Made by a program: the position numbers and the translations under genes
Notes under the pieces: generated by a model
The model's database searches: none
Told to the model about the DNA's origin: nothing
The model's input: only the letters and a program-made list of their open reading frames with translations
NCBI RefSeq assembly: GCF_002796975.1
Contig: NZ_PEKV01000003.1
Coordinates: forward strand, 115,501 to 148,554
DNA from: Ferrovibrio sp.
Lineage (GTDB): Bacteria; Pseudomonadota; Alphaproteobacteria; Ferrovibrionales; Ferrovibrionaceae
Direction: 5' to 3'
DNA length: 33,054 nt
Part shown: piece by piece, positions 6,198 to 13,342 of the stretch
Position numbering within the stretch: position 1 is the stretch's first letter
How the letters are laid out: each line of letters opens with the position of its first letter

Positions 6198-8240
6198 TTA
6201 TGCGGTGAGTGTCTCTTGCTTTGCCAGTTTCAGCAACAGGAAAGCGCCGAGGGCCAGGCCTGCGCCGATCACCGCGAGCGTTGTGTTGCTGACGGGAATG
6301 AGATTGCCGCCGGGTGCGGCCAGCGCGAAGCCGCCGATGGCGAGCATAATGCGCGCGAGCAGGCGCAGCGGCGAACCGTCCAGCCGGCCGGCACCGATCA
6401 GCCAGCCCTGGATCGCGGCTGCGATCAACCCCACGCCGATGAAGGCCGTGACGATCACCGAGATCACGTCGAGCGGCTCGCCCTTCAGGATCAGTGCCGG
6501 ATTGAGTGCAAAGAAGAACGGCACGATGTAGATCACCGCACCGAGCCGCACCGCCTGGAAGCCGATCTTGAACGGCGAGGTGCGCGCCAATGGCGCCGCG
6601 GCGAAAGTGGCGAGCGCCACCGGCGGCGTAATGAAGGAGATCATGCCCCAGTACATGATGAAGAGATGCACGGCGAGCGGATCGAGCCCGGCCTTGACCA
6701 GCGGCGGCGCCAGCACGATGGCGAGGAAGATGTAGCAGGCTGTCACCGTCATCCCCATGCCGAAGATGAAGCTGGTGATGGCGCCCATCAGCAGCAGCAC
6801 GATCGGCTTGTCGCCGGCGATGTAGACCAGGTCGTTGGCCAGTGTGCCGGCGAGGCCCGTCACCGAGAAAGCGCCAATGATGAAGCCGACGCCGGCCAGG
6901 ATCGCCACCAGTTCGGCCAGCGCGCGGCCGGTGGCCAGCAGCAGGTCGACGAAGGCGGTCCAGGTCAGGCGGCTTTTCGGCAGGATCTGGTTGATCACCA
7001 GCAGCAGCCCGGTGGCGATGAAGGGCGCCATGGCTTCCTGCTGTTCGTTGATCATCAGATAGACCAGCACGCCGAAAACGAAGATATAGAGCCAGCCGTC
7101 TTTCAGCGTTTGTTTCAGCGAGGGCAGTTCTTCCTGCTTCATGCCGCGCAAGCCGAGGCGCGCGGCATAGGCATCGATCTGCATGGCAAGGCCGAAATAG
7201 AACAGCAGCGCCGGCACGGCGGCGGCCAGCGCGATCTCGCCATAGGAGATGCCGAGGAAGCTCGCCATCACGAAAGCGGTCGAGCCCATCACCGGCGGCA
7301 TCAGCACGGCGCCGGTCGAGGCCACCGCTTCGACACCGCCGGCATAGTCGGCGCGGAAGCCGGTGCGCTTCATCGCCGGAATGGTGACGACGCCGGACGA
7401 GATCACGTTGGAGATCACGCTGCCCGAGATCGAGCCCTGCAAAGCCGAGGAGATCACGCCGACCTGTGCCGCGCCGCCGCGCCAGCGGCCGACCAGCGCA
7501 AAAGCCACGTCGTTGAAAAACTTGCCGCCGCCGGTGTGGTTCAGCGCCACGCCGAAGACGATGAAGCCGATCACGATCTCGCCGAACGCCCGCATCGGGA
7601 TGCCGAAGGCGCTCTCGGCCGACACGATGTGATAGGCCAGCGTGTCGGTCAGCGGCTGGTCGATGCCGTTCAGCGGGCTGGGCAGCTTGCCGGCCACCAC
7701 GGGATAGAGCGAGACGATGGTGACGATGATGAAGATCGCCGTGCCGCCGGTGCGGCGCAGCGCTTCCAGGATCAGCACCCAGAGCACGGCGCCGAGGATT
7801 TTTGCCGTCGGCGGCGCGGAGAATTCCCAGCCTTCGCCGAGGATGGTTTCCGCCTTCCAGCTGAACCAGAACAACGCGGCCATTGTGGCGAGGCACAAAG
7901 CCACGTCGATGCCGAGCCAGACAGTCGAGCGCGCCGCTTTCGGGTGCCAGGGATAGGCGAGGAAGACCAGCGGCAGGGTGGCGACCGCCAGCAGGAAGAG
8001 ATAGCGGTTCTCGACCAGGGTAATGCCGAACAGATGCAGGTTGAACTGCTGGTTCAGCACCAGCACCATGGTCAGCAGGGTGAGGATGCCAAAGGCGGCC
8101 TGCAGCCAGACCGGCAGGATGCGGTAGGCCAGTTCCTCGACCATGCGGTCGGCGGGTGACAGGTCGCCGGCAGTCAGGGCGGACTCGGTCTCGGCGCGAA
8201 CGCCGGTGTCGGCACCATCAGTGCCGGCAGCCTTCTGCAT
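6198..8240 (-). CDS. TRAP transporter fused permease subunit (DctQM type)
   Basis: This 680-residue polytopic inner-membrane protein fuses the small (DctQ-like, four-helix) and large (DctM-like) TRAP permease subunits, as is typical of TAXI-type TRAP systems. After a soluble N-terminus of about 45 residues it has many hydrophobic helices. The DctM core is recognisable from LQGSISGSVISNVISSG and GVEAVASTGAVLMPPVMGS, then GMGMTVTACYIF and MISFITPPVALATFAAA. It imports an organic acid delivered by the binding protein, driven by a sodium or proton gradient. A GGAGG site lies 9 bases before the ATG. A 27-base palindrome (8270–8296) upstream is a candidate operator. The long antisense frame over it is a GC-rich shadow. 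Confidence 0.93.
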   Translation of the reverse strand: MQKAAGTDGADTGVRAETESALTAGDLSPADRMVEELAYRILPVWLQAAFGILTLLTMVLVLNQQFNLHLFGITLVENRYLFLLAVATLPLVFLAYPWHPKAARSTVWLGIDVALCLATMAALFWFSWKAETILGEGWEFSAPPTAKILGAVLWVLILEALRRTGGTAIFIIVTIVSLYPVVAGKLPSPLNGIDQPLTDTLAYHIVSAESAFGIPMRAFGEIVIGFIVFGVALNHTGGGKFFNDVAFALVGRWRGGAAQVGVISSALQGSISGSVISNVISSGVVTIPAMKRTGFRADYAGGVEAVASTGAVLMPPVMGSTAFVMASFLGISYGEIALAAAVPALLFYFGLAMQIDAYAARLGLRGMKQEELPSLKQTLKDGWLYIFVFGVLVYLMINEQQEAMAPFIATGLLLVINQILPKSRLTWTAFVDLLLATGRALAELVAILAGVGFIIGAFSVTGLAGTLANDLVYIAGDKPIVLLLMGAITSFIFGMGMTVTACYIFLAIVLAPPLVKAGLDPLAVHLFIMYWGMISFITPPVALATFAAAPLARTSPFKIGFQAVRLGAVIYIVPFFFALNPALILKGEPLDVISVIVTAFIGVGLIAAAIQGWLIGAGRLDGSPLRLLARIMLAIGGFALAAPGGNLIPVSNTTLAVIGAGLALGAFLLLKLAKQETLTA

Positions 8241-8269
8241 ACTCTCGGTCCTCCCTACGCCGGCTTATG

Positions 8270-8296
8270 CTGCCGGTCGGATTGTCGGACCGGCAG
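8270..8296. promoter_or_regulatory. Perfect inverted repeat upstream of TRAP operon, candidate operator
   Basis: CTGCCGGTC (8270–8278) and GACCGGCAG (8288–8296) are perfect inverted arms separated by 9 bases. They centre about 43 bases upstream of the permease start codon. No T-tract follows on either strand, which argues against a terminator. Position and two-fold symmetry suggest a repressor or activator site, perhaps substrate-responsive; no adjacent regulator is obvious. Confidence 0.45.
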
Positions 8297-8388
8297 TCTA
8301 GGGGAGAGCGCGGGAGGGGATCAACCTGTACCACGCCGGACCACCGAGACAGCGGCGCGCGGCACAGGTGCGTCTCGATACTCTGCCT

Positions 8389-8811
8389 TCAGACGGCGGG
8401 TTTGTCGTCCGGATAATCGCGCAGCGAGATCGACGGCTGCCAGAAGGGCTGCGCGGCTTCGAAGGCGGCAGCGCCGGGCGAGATACCGGCATCGCGCAAC
8501 GACCGCGGATCCACCGACATCAGTTCCAGCCGCTGGCGGCTGCGCTGCCGCCAGGTGGCGAAAGCTGTCGCCATCGCGGGCACCACAAGCCGCCACCACG
8601 GCTGGTCGAGGCCATCGAAGACGGCCGGATTACTGACACCGTCGAGCCAGCCGAGTTCGGCCTTGCTCGGGGCGGCGGGCGCCTTGCTACCGAGCCAGGC
8701 CGGCCGCTCGCCGGTCGGCTGCAGCCGCCGGGCGTGCTGCATTGCATCAGAACGGTCGTGCTTTTTTAGCAGGATCTGGTGGGCGAAGGGGACCGGGATG
8801 GTGGTGGTCAT
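8389..8811 (-). CDS. DUF1127 domain protein
   Basis: The 140-residue protein ends in a DUF1127 (YjiS-like) module: ATWRQRSRQRLELMSVDPRSLRDAGIS (about residues 85–111), matching the short helix plus L-x-x-L-x-D-R-x-L-x-D-x-G-I pattern. DUF1127 proteins are small and abundant in alphaproteobacteria. Some bind RNA and affect phosphate or carbon metabolism and sRNA turnover. This one is longer than the typical 45–70-residue form, with an N-terminal region of about 80 residues that I do not recognise (Pro/Ala/Trp rich, no membrane segment). There is no strong ribosome-binding site. It follows the TetR gene on the same strand with an 81-base gap, so co-transcription is possible. Confidence 0.75.
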   Translation of the reverse strand: MTTTIPVPFAHQILLKKHDRSDAMQHARRLQPTGERPAWLGSKAPAAPSKAELGWLDGVSNPAVFDGLDQPWWRLVVPAMATAFATWRQRSRQRLELMSVDPRSLRDAGISPGAAAFEAAQPFWQPSISLRDYPDDKPAV

Positions 8812-8892
8812 GGGAGGCTCTTTTTGTTGGGGTCTGGGAGACTGACTGAAACCTAACGCGGACTGATGTCAAAAACCGTCAGTGCTACCTGC

Positions 8893-9492
8893 TCAGTGCA
8901 GGGCCGCAGCGCGTTCGATCAGGCTGCGGAAACTCGCTTCGGCGCGTTGGACCGCGGCGCCATCGCGCAGCAGCCGGCGGTAATAGTTCATCGCCAGGAA
9001 GATGCCCTGCAGATCATAGGCGAACTGGCGCGGGTCGAGATCGGCGCGGAAATGGCCTTCCTGGATGGCGATCTGCGCGCTGCGCATCATCATCGCCTGC
9101 CACTGGGTCTGCAGCTCGGCGAGGTGGTCGCGCACCGGGCCTGGCTTGTCATCGACTTCGCTGGCCAGCGCCACGAACAGGCAACCGCCGGGCAGGTCTT
9201 CGTGATTGATGCTCCAGGCGAGCCAGGAGCTGAACAGGATTTCGATGCGCGGACGGCCGCGCGGGGCTTTCATGGCGGGTTGCCAGACCGCCTCCATGAA
9301 GCGGCGGGCGGCCTCGTCCAGCAGGGTCTTTTCCAGCTCTTCCTTCGAGCCGAAATGCGCAAAAAGGCCGGATTTCGACATCTTCAGCCGGTCGGCCAGC
9401 ATGCCGATGGAAATCCCCTGGAAGCCTTCGACGCTGGCGGCGCGGAGGGCCTCGGTGAGGATGATGGCGCGAGTCTGCTGTCCCTTGCTCAT
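8893..9492 (-). CDS. TetR/AcrR family transcriptional regulator
   Basis: This 199-residue protein has an N-terminal TetR DNA-binding domain: a first helix ILTEALRAASVEGFQGISI, then the helix–turn–helix MLADRLKMSKSGLFAHF (about residues 31–47) followed by the family-typical GSKEELEKTLLDEA. The C-terminal part is a helical ligand-binding domain; the ligand is unknown. A palindromic site (9505–9518) starts 12 bases upstream of its ATG, which strongly suggests autorepression. A divergent intradiol dioxygenase gene starts 173 bases away and could be a second target. The DUF1127 gene lies downstream on the same strand. Confidence 0.92.
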   Translation of the reverse strand: MSKGQQTRAIILTEALRAASVEGFQGISIGMLADRLKMSKSGLFAHFGSKEELEKTLLDEAARRFMEAVWQPAMKAPRGRPRIEILFSSWLAWSINHEDLPGGCLFVALASEVDDKPGPVRDHLAELQTQWQAMMMRSAQIAIQEGHFRADLDPRQFAYDLQGIFLAMNYYRRLLRDGAAVQRAEASFRSLIERAAALH

Positions 9493-9504
9493 AGGGATAC
9501 TTTA

Positions 9505-9518
9505 CGAACGGTCGTTCG
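9505..9518. promoter_or_regulatory. Palindromic TetR-type operator CGAACG-GT-CGTTCG
   Basis: The site is a perfect 6-base inverted repeat with a two-base centre, 12–26 bases upstream of the TetR start codon. ACGAACG…CGTTCG with a short spacer is a common operator form for TetR regulators such as the AcrR/QacR-like groups, so autoregulation is likely. Binding by this regulator is inferred, not shown. Confidence 0.7.
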
Positions 9519-9665
9519 GAAGGGCAAGCGAAAACCCGTCGCCGGGTGTGACGGGTGCTACAAACCGCGCCGGAAAGGCCCAATCCAGCCCGATCCCCGG
9601 CTTGTGAACGCAGGGATCGGCCGGTCCGGGCGTAGACTCTGGCAGTTCAAAATTGGGGAGCCCTG

Positions 9666-10244
9666 ATGAAAACCCGCCGCGCCATGCTGTTCGCCGCCCT
9701 GCCGCTCACGCTGGCCGGGGCCGCCGTCGCCCAGTCTTCGCGCCGTGACCCGACACCGGCCGGCGGCGACCACCCTGCCGGCCCGACGCCGGCTCAGACC
9801 GAAGGCCCGTATTTCACCCCGAACTCGCCGTTGCGCGCGGGCCTCTATGAGCCCGGTATGGATGGCACGCGCCTGCGGGTGGGGGGCCTCGTGCTCGATC
9901 CGTCCTGCCGGCCGTTGGGCAATGTGCTGGTCGATCTGTGGCAGGCCGATGCACAGGGCCGCTACGACAATGCCGGCTATCGCCTGCGCGGGCATCAGTT
10001 CACCGACGCGCAGGGCCGCTGGCAGTTCGAGACCATCGTGCCGGCGATCTATCCCGGCCGCACGCGGCATCTGCATGTGAAGCTGCAGGCGCCATACGGC
10101 AAGCTTCTCACCACGCAGCTCTATTTCCCCGGCGATACCGCCGGCAATGCACGCGACCGCATCTTCGACAAACGCCTGCTGATGAACACGGCCGGCGATG
10201 CCGAGCAGATGATCGCGCGGTACGATTTCGTGCTGGCGGGGTGA
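9666..10244 (+). CDS. Intradiol ring-cleavage dioxygenase, predicted exported
   Basis: This 192-residue protein has an N-terminal export signal with a twin arginine (residues 4–5) and a hydrophobic run ending in an AVA cleavage site near residue 22. It then has a catechol/protocatechuate-type intradiol dioxygenase fold. All four Fe(III) ligands can be placed by the family pattern: Tyr100 (QGRY), Tyr129 (AIYPGR), His135 and His137 (RHLHVK). The entry motif TEGPYFTP lies at 45–52. Intradiol enzymes cleave catechols between the two hydroxyls. Exported short forms are known in bacteria, but their substrates are mostly undefined. A GGGGAG site precedes the ATG. Its divergent neighbour is a TetR regulator. 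Confidence 0.85.
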   Translation: MKTRRAMLFAALPLTLAGAAVAQSSRRDPTPAGGDHPAGPTPAQTEGPYFTPNSPLRAGLYEPGMDGTRLRVGGLVLDPSCRPLGNVLVDLWQADAQGRYDNAGYRLRGHQFTDAQGRWQFETIVPAIYPGRTRHLHVKLQAPYGKLLTTQLYFPGDTAGNARDRIFDKRLLMNTAGDAEQMIARYDFVLAG

Positions 10245-10268
10245 ATAAGGCGCCATCCACTCCATGCC

Positions 10269-10425
10269 GTCATTCCCGCGAAAGCGGGAATCCAGAACTG
10301 CAGTTGGACTGGGCCTCTTCGCGTCGTGCTTCGCGCGATAGCATATGTATGGCGGCAAAGCCGTCGAATGCGGGGGCGACGATTTCATTCAATCGTCACC
10401 CTCGGGACAAGGCCGAGGATGACGG
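10269..10425. repeat. Interspersed palindromic repeat units
   Basis: The gap before the LysE-type gene carries ATTCCCGC-GAAA-GCGGGAAT (10272–10291, preceded by CGTC and followed by CCAG). It also carries a second unit running CGTCA…TGACG (10394–10424) with an imperfect CCCTCGGG/CCGAGGA stem. Both match units in the 856–1172 cluster, showing that the family is dispersed in this genome. No gene is evident in 10245–10511. Confidence 0.8.
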
Positions 10426-10511
10426 TTTGTGTGTAGGCTAAGTCCTCGCGGAATTGCCACGCTGACAATGCCGTGCTTGATTCCGCAGTGAGCGGCGCGC
10501 ACCATGTCGCC

Positions 10512-11147
10512 ATGATGGACCTCGCCACTTTGCTCACCTTCACCGCCGCTGCATTCGCGCTGGCGGCGACGCCCGGGCCTGACATGCTGCTGGTGATGTC
10601 GCGCAGCGTGGCGCAGGGGCGTGCCGCCGGTTTCGTCACGCTCGCCGGCATCTGCCTCGGCTGCTATTTCCACGCAGTCGTTGCCGGGCTTAGCTTAAGC
10701 GGCGTGCTGCTGCTGGCGCCGGTGATGTTCGAGATCATCCGCTGGGCCGGTGCCGCCTATCTGCTGTATCTCGCCGTGCAGGCGTTGCGCGGCGCCGGCG
10801 GATTCCAGCCGACAGCAAAAGACGGCGCCGCACCGCGCATTGCGCTGATGGCGCTGTTCCGCCAGGGCCTGCTCACCAACATGCTCAATCCGAAAGTGGC
10901 GCTGTTTTTCCTGGCGCTGTTTCCGCAATTCATGCGGCCCGATCCCGACACCGTGCTGGCGCAGGCGCTGATCCTCGCCAGCGTGCTGAATGTCGCCGGC
11001 GGTCTGGTCAATGGTGGAATCATCATGGCAGCCGGGCGCCTCGGCGAGTTGCTCTCGTCGCGCCCGGCTTTCGTACGCTGGCAGAACCGCCTGCTCGGCG
11101 GCGTGTTTGCCGCGCTGGCGCTTCGTTTGGCGTTTGACCGGCGCTGA
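10512..11147 (+). CDS. LysE/RhtB family exporter
   Basis: This inner-membrane protein of about 211 residues has the LysE/RhtB signature right after the start: LLTFTAAAFALAATPGPDMLLVMSRSV, with the conserved TPGP motif. This is followed by a G-x-x-x-G-x-x-x-G helix and the cytoplasmic FRQGLLTNMLNPKVALFFLALFPQF stretch that also defines the family. Members export amino acids or other small metabolites; the substrate is not readable. About six hydrophobic helices are visible. I chose the ATG at 10512 (ATGATG, 10515 equally possible) over the GTG at 10473 because family members start a few residues before the first helix. It stands alone, behind interspersed repeats and ahead of a convergent gene. 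Confidence 0.88.
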   Translation: MMDLATLLTFTAAAFALAATPGPDMLLVMSRSVAQGRAAGFVTLAGICLGCYFHAVVAGLSLSGVLLLAPVMFEIIRWAGAAYLLYLAVQALRGAGGFQPTAKDGAAPRIALMALFRQGLLTNMLNPKVALFFLALFPQFMRPDPDTVLAQALILASVLNVAGGLVNGGIIMAAGRLGELLSSRPAFVRWQNRLLGGVFAALALRLAFDRR

Positions 11148-11175
11148 AGCCAGCCCGCTGATATTTGGCGTCTGA

Positions 11176-11727
11176 TTACATCTGCGCGACCTTCACGCCC
11201 GCCACTTCAGCGGTGCCTTCCAGGATGGCCGTCTTGATGGTCTCCAGGCCGCGCTCGAATTCTTCGATGCGTTCGCGGAGGCCGCGCAGTTCGTCGAGCG
11301 CAACGGTGCCGATCGGGCGTTCCGTCTGCGCATATTCCAGCACCAGCGTCGCATAGCGGCCGCGCATCTTGGCGAGTGACCGCAGCATGGTGTCGATTTC
11401 ATTCGGTTCGATGCGACCGAGCGCCCAGACCATCTGCGCGCGGGTCATCTCCTGATCCTTGGCGGCGATCTGCTGCACATACTGGCGGGCGTTCAGCGCG
11501 GCGGCGACGGCTTCGGCCGGGCCCTCGCGGAGCGCCAGGCGTTCGCGGGCGGAAAGGCCGGCTTCGGCCAGCGTCTTGGGCTTGCCGGTGGCAGCCATGG
11601 CCGCCTGGGTGCGGGCCAGCGCGGCCTGGGCCAGGGCCGACTGAGCCTGGGGCACCGACTTGATCGCGGCCTTGAGCTGGGGTTCGACCTTCTCGGCCTG
11701 GCGCAGCGACAGCAGAGCAATACCCAT
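11176..11727 (-). CDS. Uncharacterised helical protein, function unknown
   Basis: I do not recognise this 183-residue protein. It is rich in Ala, Gln, Leu, Glu and Arg, has few aromatic residues, and reads as mostly alpha helix. The end (DELRGLRERIEEFERGLETIKTAI) has heptad-like spacing fitting a coiled coil. There is no signal peptide, membrane segment or cysteine. Coding is supported by clean codon use across the frame and a start 157 bases after the upstream gene. Two CtrA-like TTAACCAT half-sites lie 55–104 bases upstream of the ATG, so cell-cycle or motility-linked control is possible. Some short helical proteins of this kind accompany flagellar or cell-division genes, but nothing nearby confirms that. 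Confidence 0.65.
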   Translation of the reverse strand: MGIALLSLRQAEKVEPQLKAAIKSVPQAQSALAQAALARTQAAMAATGKPKTLAEAGLSARERLALREGPAEAVAAALNARQYVQQIAAKDQEMTRAQMVWALGRIEPNEIDTMLRSLAKMRGRYATLVLEYAQTERPIGTVALDELRGLRERIEEFERGLETIKTAILEGTAEVAGVKVAQM

Positions 11728-11781
11728 GACGACGTCCCTCTCCGACAGTGTTTCTGCCCAGAGAGGAGCAAGCTCCGTGCC

Positions 11782-11831
11782 ATGGTTAAAATGGCGGTTT
11801 TCCAGTACTAAATTTCCGACTGGTTAACCAT
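11782..11831 (-). promoter_or_regulatory. Two CtrA-like TTAACCAT half-sites upstream of the helical gene
   Basis: ATGGTTAA (11782–11789, reading TTAACCAT on the minus strand) and TTAACCAT (11824–11831, inside the palindrome TGGTTAACCA) match the half-site form recognised by the alphaproteobacterial regulator CtrA. They lie 55–62 and 97–104 bases upstream of the start codon at 11727. The match is by eye; chance occurrence is possible. Confidence 0.4.
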
Positions 11832-11884
11832 TCCGGCCGGGCCAGGCAGGTTTTGCCCAGGTAGTTACGGCCGGCGCCCGGTTT

Positions 11885-12373
11885 TTAGGGGAGGGGCGGC
11901 GCCGGCAGGCTGTCGACCCGGCTGCCGAAATTGAGTTCCAGCTGCCAGCTGCCGGGCCGCGCGCGGTAGTCGCGCAGCAGAGCCGGGTCGAGGGCGAATT
12001 CCACCTGGGTCGCGCGGCCGGCCGCGCCGGCCCGGCCGCCGCCACTGCCACCAAGCGGGAAGCTGAGCCCGATGCCGGTGCCAAAGCCGCCGCTCGATCC
12101 GGCCGAGCCGCCGACGCCGACACTCGGCCGCCCGGCCCAGCTTTCGCCGCTCGTAGGCGCGGGTTCGGAAAGGCTCACGCGTTGTGCCAGAATCTTGCGG
12201 CCTTCAGGCGTGGTCAGCCGGGCATCCTGCAACGGATCGGTCGCGATCACGCGCATGAACAGCAGGCCGCTGGTCTCGCCCTGCCAGACGGCGACACGTG
12301 GTGGTGGCGGTGCCGAGGGCGAACAGGCCGCTGCCGCTACGGCAAGCATCAGAGAGAGCAGAAGGCGTTTCAT
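11885..12373 (-). CDS. Glycine-rich lipoprotein, function unknown
   Basis: This protein of about 162 residues has a short basic start (MKRLLLSLML), a hydrophobic signal and a lipobox ending VAAAAC with Cys17, so it is a predicted lipoprotein. A Pro-rich linker follows, then a strand-rich domain containing a central glycine/serine run (GVGGSAGSSGGFGTG and GGSGGGRAGAAG). The end (WQLELNFGSRVDSLPAPPLP) fits an outer-membrane-facing beta-rich fold. I do not know the family. Two ATGs are possible: 12379 lies one base after a TATATA element, so I chose 12373, where the mRNA could start at or near the ATG. The gene is divergent from the SDR gene. Confidence 0.65.
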   Translation of the reverse strand: MKRLLLSLMLAVAAAACSPSAPPPPRVAVWQGETSGLLFMRVIATDPLQDARLTTPEGRKILAQRVSLSEPAPTSGESWAGRPSVGVGGSAGSSGGFGTGIGLSFPLGGSGGGRAGAAGRATQVEFALDPALLRDYRARPGSWQLELNFGSRVDSLPAPPLP

Positions 12374-12380
12374 CGACATC

Positions 12381-12386
12381 TATATA
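12381..12386 (-). promoter_or_regulatory. TATATA -10-like element close to lipoprotein start
   Basis: TATATA ends 7 bases before the ATG at 12373 (and one base before the ATG at 12379). Transcription normally starts about 6–8 bases after a -10 box, so the mRNA would begin almost at the start codon. No good -35 is visible. Confidence 0.35.
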
Positions 12387-12482
12387 GGTGACGTGCGCGT
12401 TAGTTCCCAGAGAACAGTTTCTGGCCGGGTAAAGCCGGCTTAAGCTGGCGGCGACATCACAAGAAATGCAGGAAACGCCAAA

Positions 12483-13262
12483 ATGTCCGCCACTCTTTTC
12501 GATCTCTCCGGCAAAGTCGCCATCGTCACCGGCTCGAGCCGCGGCATCGGCCGTTCCATTGCCATCCGCATGGCGCAGCATGGCGCGAAAGTCGTGATCA
12601 GCAGCCGCAAGGCCGAGGCCTGCGAGAAGGTGGCGGAAGAGATCAAGGCCGCAGGCGGAGAAGCCATTGTCGTGCCCTGCAACGTCTCGGATAAGGCGCA
12701 GCTGCAGGCGCTGGTGGATGCCACCGTGAAGCAATGGGGCCGCGTCGACGTGCTGGTCTGCAACGCCGCCGTCAATCCCTTCTTCGGTCCGGCGAAGGAT
12801 ATCCCCGACGATGCCTTCGACAAGATCATGGCCGTCAACATCAAGTCGAACCACTGGCTCGCCAACATGGTGGCGCCGGGCATGGCCGAACGCGGCGGCG
12901 GCGCCATCGTTATCATCTCCTCAGTGGGCGGCCTGTTCGGCTCGAATACGCTGGGCGCCTATGGCATCTCCAAGGCGGCCGACATGCAGCTGGCGCGCAA
13001 CCTGGCCGTCGAATGGGGACCGCAGAATATCCGCGCCAACTGCATCGCGCCCGGCCTGGTCAAGACCGACTTCGCCCGCGCCCTGTGGGAGAATCCCGAG
13101 ATCGCCAAGAAGGCGACCAAGGGCTATGCGCTGCGCCGCATCGGCGAGCCGGACGAGATCGCCGGCGCCGCGGTGTTCCTGGCCTCTGCCGCCGGCCAGT
13201 TCATGACCGGCCAGACCATGGTGATCGATGGCGGCGGCATGGTGAATTTCCAGGCAGTCTGA
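12483..13262 (+). CDS. SDR family NAD(P)-dependent oxidoreductase
   Basis: This 259-residue protein is a classical short-chain dehydrogenase/reductase. Visible are the cofactor loop TGSSRGIG (16–23), the CNAA stabilising motif (93–96), the catalytic Ser147 (IISSVGG), Tyr160 and Lys164 (YGISK), and the C-terminal VNIKS, IAPGLVKTDF and GQTMVIDGGG segments. Arg20 in the loop and the SSR at 40–42 suggest a preference for NADP. Substrate is unknown: such enzymes reduce or oxidise ketones and alcohols, including 3-oxoacyl groups and steroid-like compounds. The ATG follows AAACGCCAAA, a weak ribosome-binding site. It is upstream of glnD on the same strand with an 80-base gap, but the glnD TATATAA suggests a separate promoter. 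Confidence 0.93.
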   Translation: MSATLFDLSGKVAIVTGSSRGIGRSIAIRMAQHGAKVVISSRKAEACEKVAEEIKAAGGEAIVVPCNVSDKAQLQALVDATVKQWGRVDVLVCNAAVNPFFGPAKDIPDDAFDKIMAVNIKSNHWLANMVAPGMAERGGGAIVIISSVGGLFGSNTLGAYGISKAADMQLARNLAVEWGPQNIRANCIAPGLVKTDFARALWENPEIAKKATKGYALRRIGEPDEIAGAAVFLASAAGQFMTGQTMVIDGGGMVNFQAV

Positions 13263-13330
13263 GCAGCCAAGTCTTCCGACGCGGCTTTCGGCCGGGGTTT
13301 CAGGCCGTGACGGCGGCGGGCTCAACACTA

Positions 13331-13337
13331 TATATAA
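13331..13337 (+). promoter_or_regulatory. TATATAA -10-like element 5 bases before the glnD start
   Basis: TATATAA ends five bases before the ATG at 13343, with only AGGGC between. If used as a -10 box, transcription would start at or near the first codon. A loosely matching GTGACG lies 18 bases upstream as a possible -35. Confidence 0.4.
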
Positions 13338-13342
13338 AGGGC

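Noticed and set aside
6189..8159. 656-codon plus-strand open frame
   Set aside because: It runs antisense to the TRAP permease. Its translation is rich in His, Gln, Arg, Asp and Glu, typical of the shadow frame of a membrane protein in GC-rich DNA. No domain is recognisable.
12734..13342. Longer N-terminal extension of glnD
   Set aside because: The frame stays open through the SDR gene by chance; the extension is an Arg/Gly-rich shadow of the SDR gene and GlnD homologues start near 13343.
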